A stretch of 15,356 nt of DNA from JAFDVL01 sp043736395 (GTDB lineage: Bacteria > Acidobacteriota > Blastocatellia > RBC074): assembly GCA_043736395.1 (NCBI GenBank), contig JAYTCQ010000418.1:1-15356 (forward strand), written 5' to 3'. This document shows positions 14,034-15,356 of this stretch, piece by piece. Every line of letters begins with the position of its first letter. The stretch's first letter is position 1. The translations under genes and the position numbers were made by a program. The notes beneath the pieces are model-generated. The model was given only the letters and a program-made list of their open reading frames with translations. It made no database searches and was not told the origin of the DNA.

Positions 14034-14993
14034 TCATCTCTTTTTCAGTTTCTGAAACAACTCTAATTCCTCTTTAGCTTTTATTTTTTCACCCTGCTTC
14101 TGATAAATCCGGCTCAAGTTGTAATGCGGTTCCGCATAATTCTGATCAAGCAGAATCGCCTGTAATAATGCGTCTTTCGCTTCAGTTGGTTTATTTTGCT
14201 TTTCTAAAATCTGGCCTAAGTTGTAATGAATTTGCGGTAACTTTGCGTCATAACGTAGCGCCTCACGTAATAAAATTTCCGCTTCTCCTAATTCATTTTT
14301 CCCCATCAACAAAATCGCCAGATTCAAGTTCGGCCACGGCGAAGGATTTGTTTGTTGGCGATTCAATTCAATCGCCGTGCGATAGCTTTTGACGGCTGTT
14401 TCGTTATGGCTCAAGTGCTCGTAGGTCAATCCTAAATTGTCATAGGCTCTAATCATCGTCGGATCAAGTTCGACTGCTTTTCTGAGCTTTATCACGGCTT
14501 GGTCGTATTTTTGCGCGTCATAATCAATGCGTCCCAGCCAATAAATATAAAGCGCATTTTCCGGCTGTTCCTGCGCTAGTTTTTTCAGTTCAGGAATTGC
14601 CCAACTGGGTTGATTCAGCTTCAGATAAGCCATCGCCAGCGTGAAGCGACTGCGTGCATCCAGCGGAGAAATCTTCTCAGCTTTCTTGTAACAAATCGCG
14701 GTATTCAACCAGTCGCCATCCAGGAAAAAAATCCCGGCGGTGAAGATTAATAATTTTGCGGCTTCAGCAGAATTTTTTTGCTGATTAATTTCATTAACGA
14801 GCAATGTTTCCGCCTGCTTGAAATCACGTTTTTTTAAAGCAACTTCCACTTCAACGCGAAGCTTTTCCGACAGCGGAATATTGGTTGTATTTTCCGAAAT
14901 AGAAACTTCAGGTTTTACTTGTGCAACAGTCACCGCACCTAATATTAATAGGCTTATCAGCAATAAATAAATTTTTGATAGAGATCGTTTCAT
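14034..14993 (-). CDS. Secreted or periplasmic TPR protein, 319 aa
   Basis: The N-terminus, MKRSLSKIYLLLISLLILGA, then VTVAQ, is a signal peptide or anchor. From about residue 50 to the end the protein is a series of 34-residue tetratricopeptide repeats. Examples are ARSRFTLAMAYLKLNQPSWA, YIYWLGRIDYDAQKYDQAVI, AYDNLGLTYEHLSHNETAVK, IHYNLGQILEKQNKPTEAKD and PHYNLSRIYQKQGEKIKAKE. It is probably a scaffold for protein-protein contacts outside the inner membrane; the partner is unknown. The ATG at 14993 shares its A with the TAA of the upstream TPR gene (TAATG), so translation is coupled. It ends convergent to galT. Confidence 0.9.
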   Translation of the reverse strand: MKRSLSKIYLLLISLLILGAVTVAQVKPEVSISENTTNIPLSEKLRVEVEVALKKRDFKQAETLLVNEINQQKNSAEAAKLLIFTAGIFFLDGDWLNTAICYKKAEKISPLDARSRFTLAMAYLKLNQPSWAIPELKKLAQEQPENALYIYWLGRIDYDAQKYDQAVIKLRKAVELDPTMIRAYDNLGLTYEHLSHNETAVKSYRTAIELNRQQTNPSPWPNLNLAILLMGKNELGEAEILLREALRYDAKLPQIHYNLGQILEKQNKPTEAKDALLQAILLDQNYAEPHYNLSRIYQKQGEKIKAKEELELFQKLKKR

Positions 14994-15356
14994 TATTTTG
15001 TCGCAGCAATTTTTTGCTTCACCGCCAGCGCCATTTTGCTTTCGGGGACGAGCTTCAATTCCAGTTCGATTTCCCGCTGTGCTTCATCGTATTTTTTCTG
15101 CTCCAAAAAGATCAACGCCAATGCCAAATGCAGTTCGGGCAATTTCGGATCAGCATTGATGGCGCGTTGATATTCGACGACCGCCAATTCGTATTTTCCC
15201 TGAAGCAAATAATTTTGTCCTAGCGTTTGATACAGCCGCGCCGAACCAGAATTCACACGAACAATATTTCGAGAACTCCATTCTGAAAGCTTGTCATAGG
15301 TTTTCCCCAACTGATAAACGTACTCTCCATTTTTCGGCTCAATTTCACGCAGTGCA
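14993..15356 (-). CDS. TPR-repeat protein, 5' end beyond the window
   Basis: The frame is open to the window edge; the visible 120 or so residues begin ALREIEPKNGEYVYQLGKTY. A TTG at 15310 is an internal codon, not a start. Two TPR motifs are clear: LYQTLGQNYLLQGKYELAVV followed by EYQRAINADPK, and LHLALALIFLEQKKYDEAQR. The end is VKQKIAATK. The stop overlaps the start of the downstream TPR gene by one base, so the two form an operon, and they probably act together. Function and localisation cannot be told without the missing N-terminus. Confidence 0.88.
   Translation of the reverse strand, partial: ALREIEPKNGEYVYQLGKTYDKLSEWSSRNIVRVNSGSARLYQTLGQNYLLQGKYELAVVEYQRAINADPKLPELHLALALIFLEQKKYDEAQREIELELKLVPESKMALAVKQKIAATK

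Noticed and set aside
1..15356. CRISPR array, rRNA, prophage or insertion sequence
   Set aside because: No regular direct repeats with spacers, no rRNA-like sequence, and no transposase or phage genes were seen.

Overview
The window looks like a chromosomal segment from a Gram-negative soil-type bacterium, most likely an Acidobacteriota member (Blastocatellia/Pyrinomonadales-like). The basis is a 1212-residue TonB-dependent receptor of the Oar-like type with an N-terminal carboxypeptidase-regulatory domain, a gluconate-dehydrogenase-type GMC oxidoreductase, many TPR proteins, moderate GC and numerous palindromic repeats between genes. The lineage is an inference from gene style; no ribosomal marker is present. 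There is no prophage, transposase, integrase or CRISPR array.

Layout. 1-346 has no gene but holds a 98 bp palindrome. 347-1651 is a convergent pair: a GlsB/YeaQ-type stress membrane protein (+) and a 319-residue helical membrane protein (-), with a perfect 21 bp stem between their stops. 1790-3375 (+) is an APH-fold phosphotransferase followed closely by a membrane-anchored protein of unknown function. 3419-3932 (+) is a BrnT/BrnA toxin-antitoxin pair with a promoter whose spacer is a near-perfect palindrome. 3946-5188 (-) has a DUF4126-type membrane protein and a secreted small protein, separated by a long palindromic repeat that supplies the stop of the first and sits just before the start of the second. 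5301-5478 is a multi-hairpin repeat.

5461-8403 (-) is a probable four-gene transcript: a zinc-ribbon membrane protein, a GMC oxidoreductase, and two small two-TM membrane proteins. Each of the last two is broken by a single-base frameshift in this sequence and they overlap by ATGA. tRNA-Arg(ACG) at 8540-8616 has its own promoter and terminator. 8617-9098 is the long regulatory leader of the TonB-dependent receptor (9099-12737), with a near-consensus sigma-70 promoter. galT follows (12867-13913), then a terminal-inverted-repeat element, then two translationally coupled TPR genes (-), the upstream one cut by the window edge.

Two patterns stand out. First, three + strand genes (phosphotransferase, brnT, galT) have promoter-like -35/-10 pairs whose -10 ends 5 to 7 nt before the ATG and no Shine-Dalgarno, as expected for leaderless mRNAs. 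Most other genes here have clear AGGAGG- or AAGGA-type sites. Second, five mutually different palindromic elements lie in the gene gaps, several touching or encoding stop codons.
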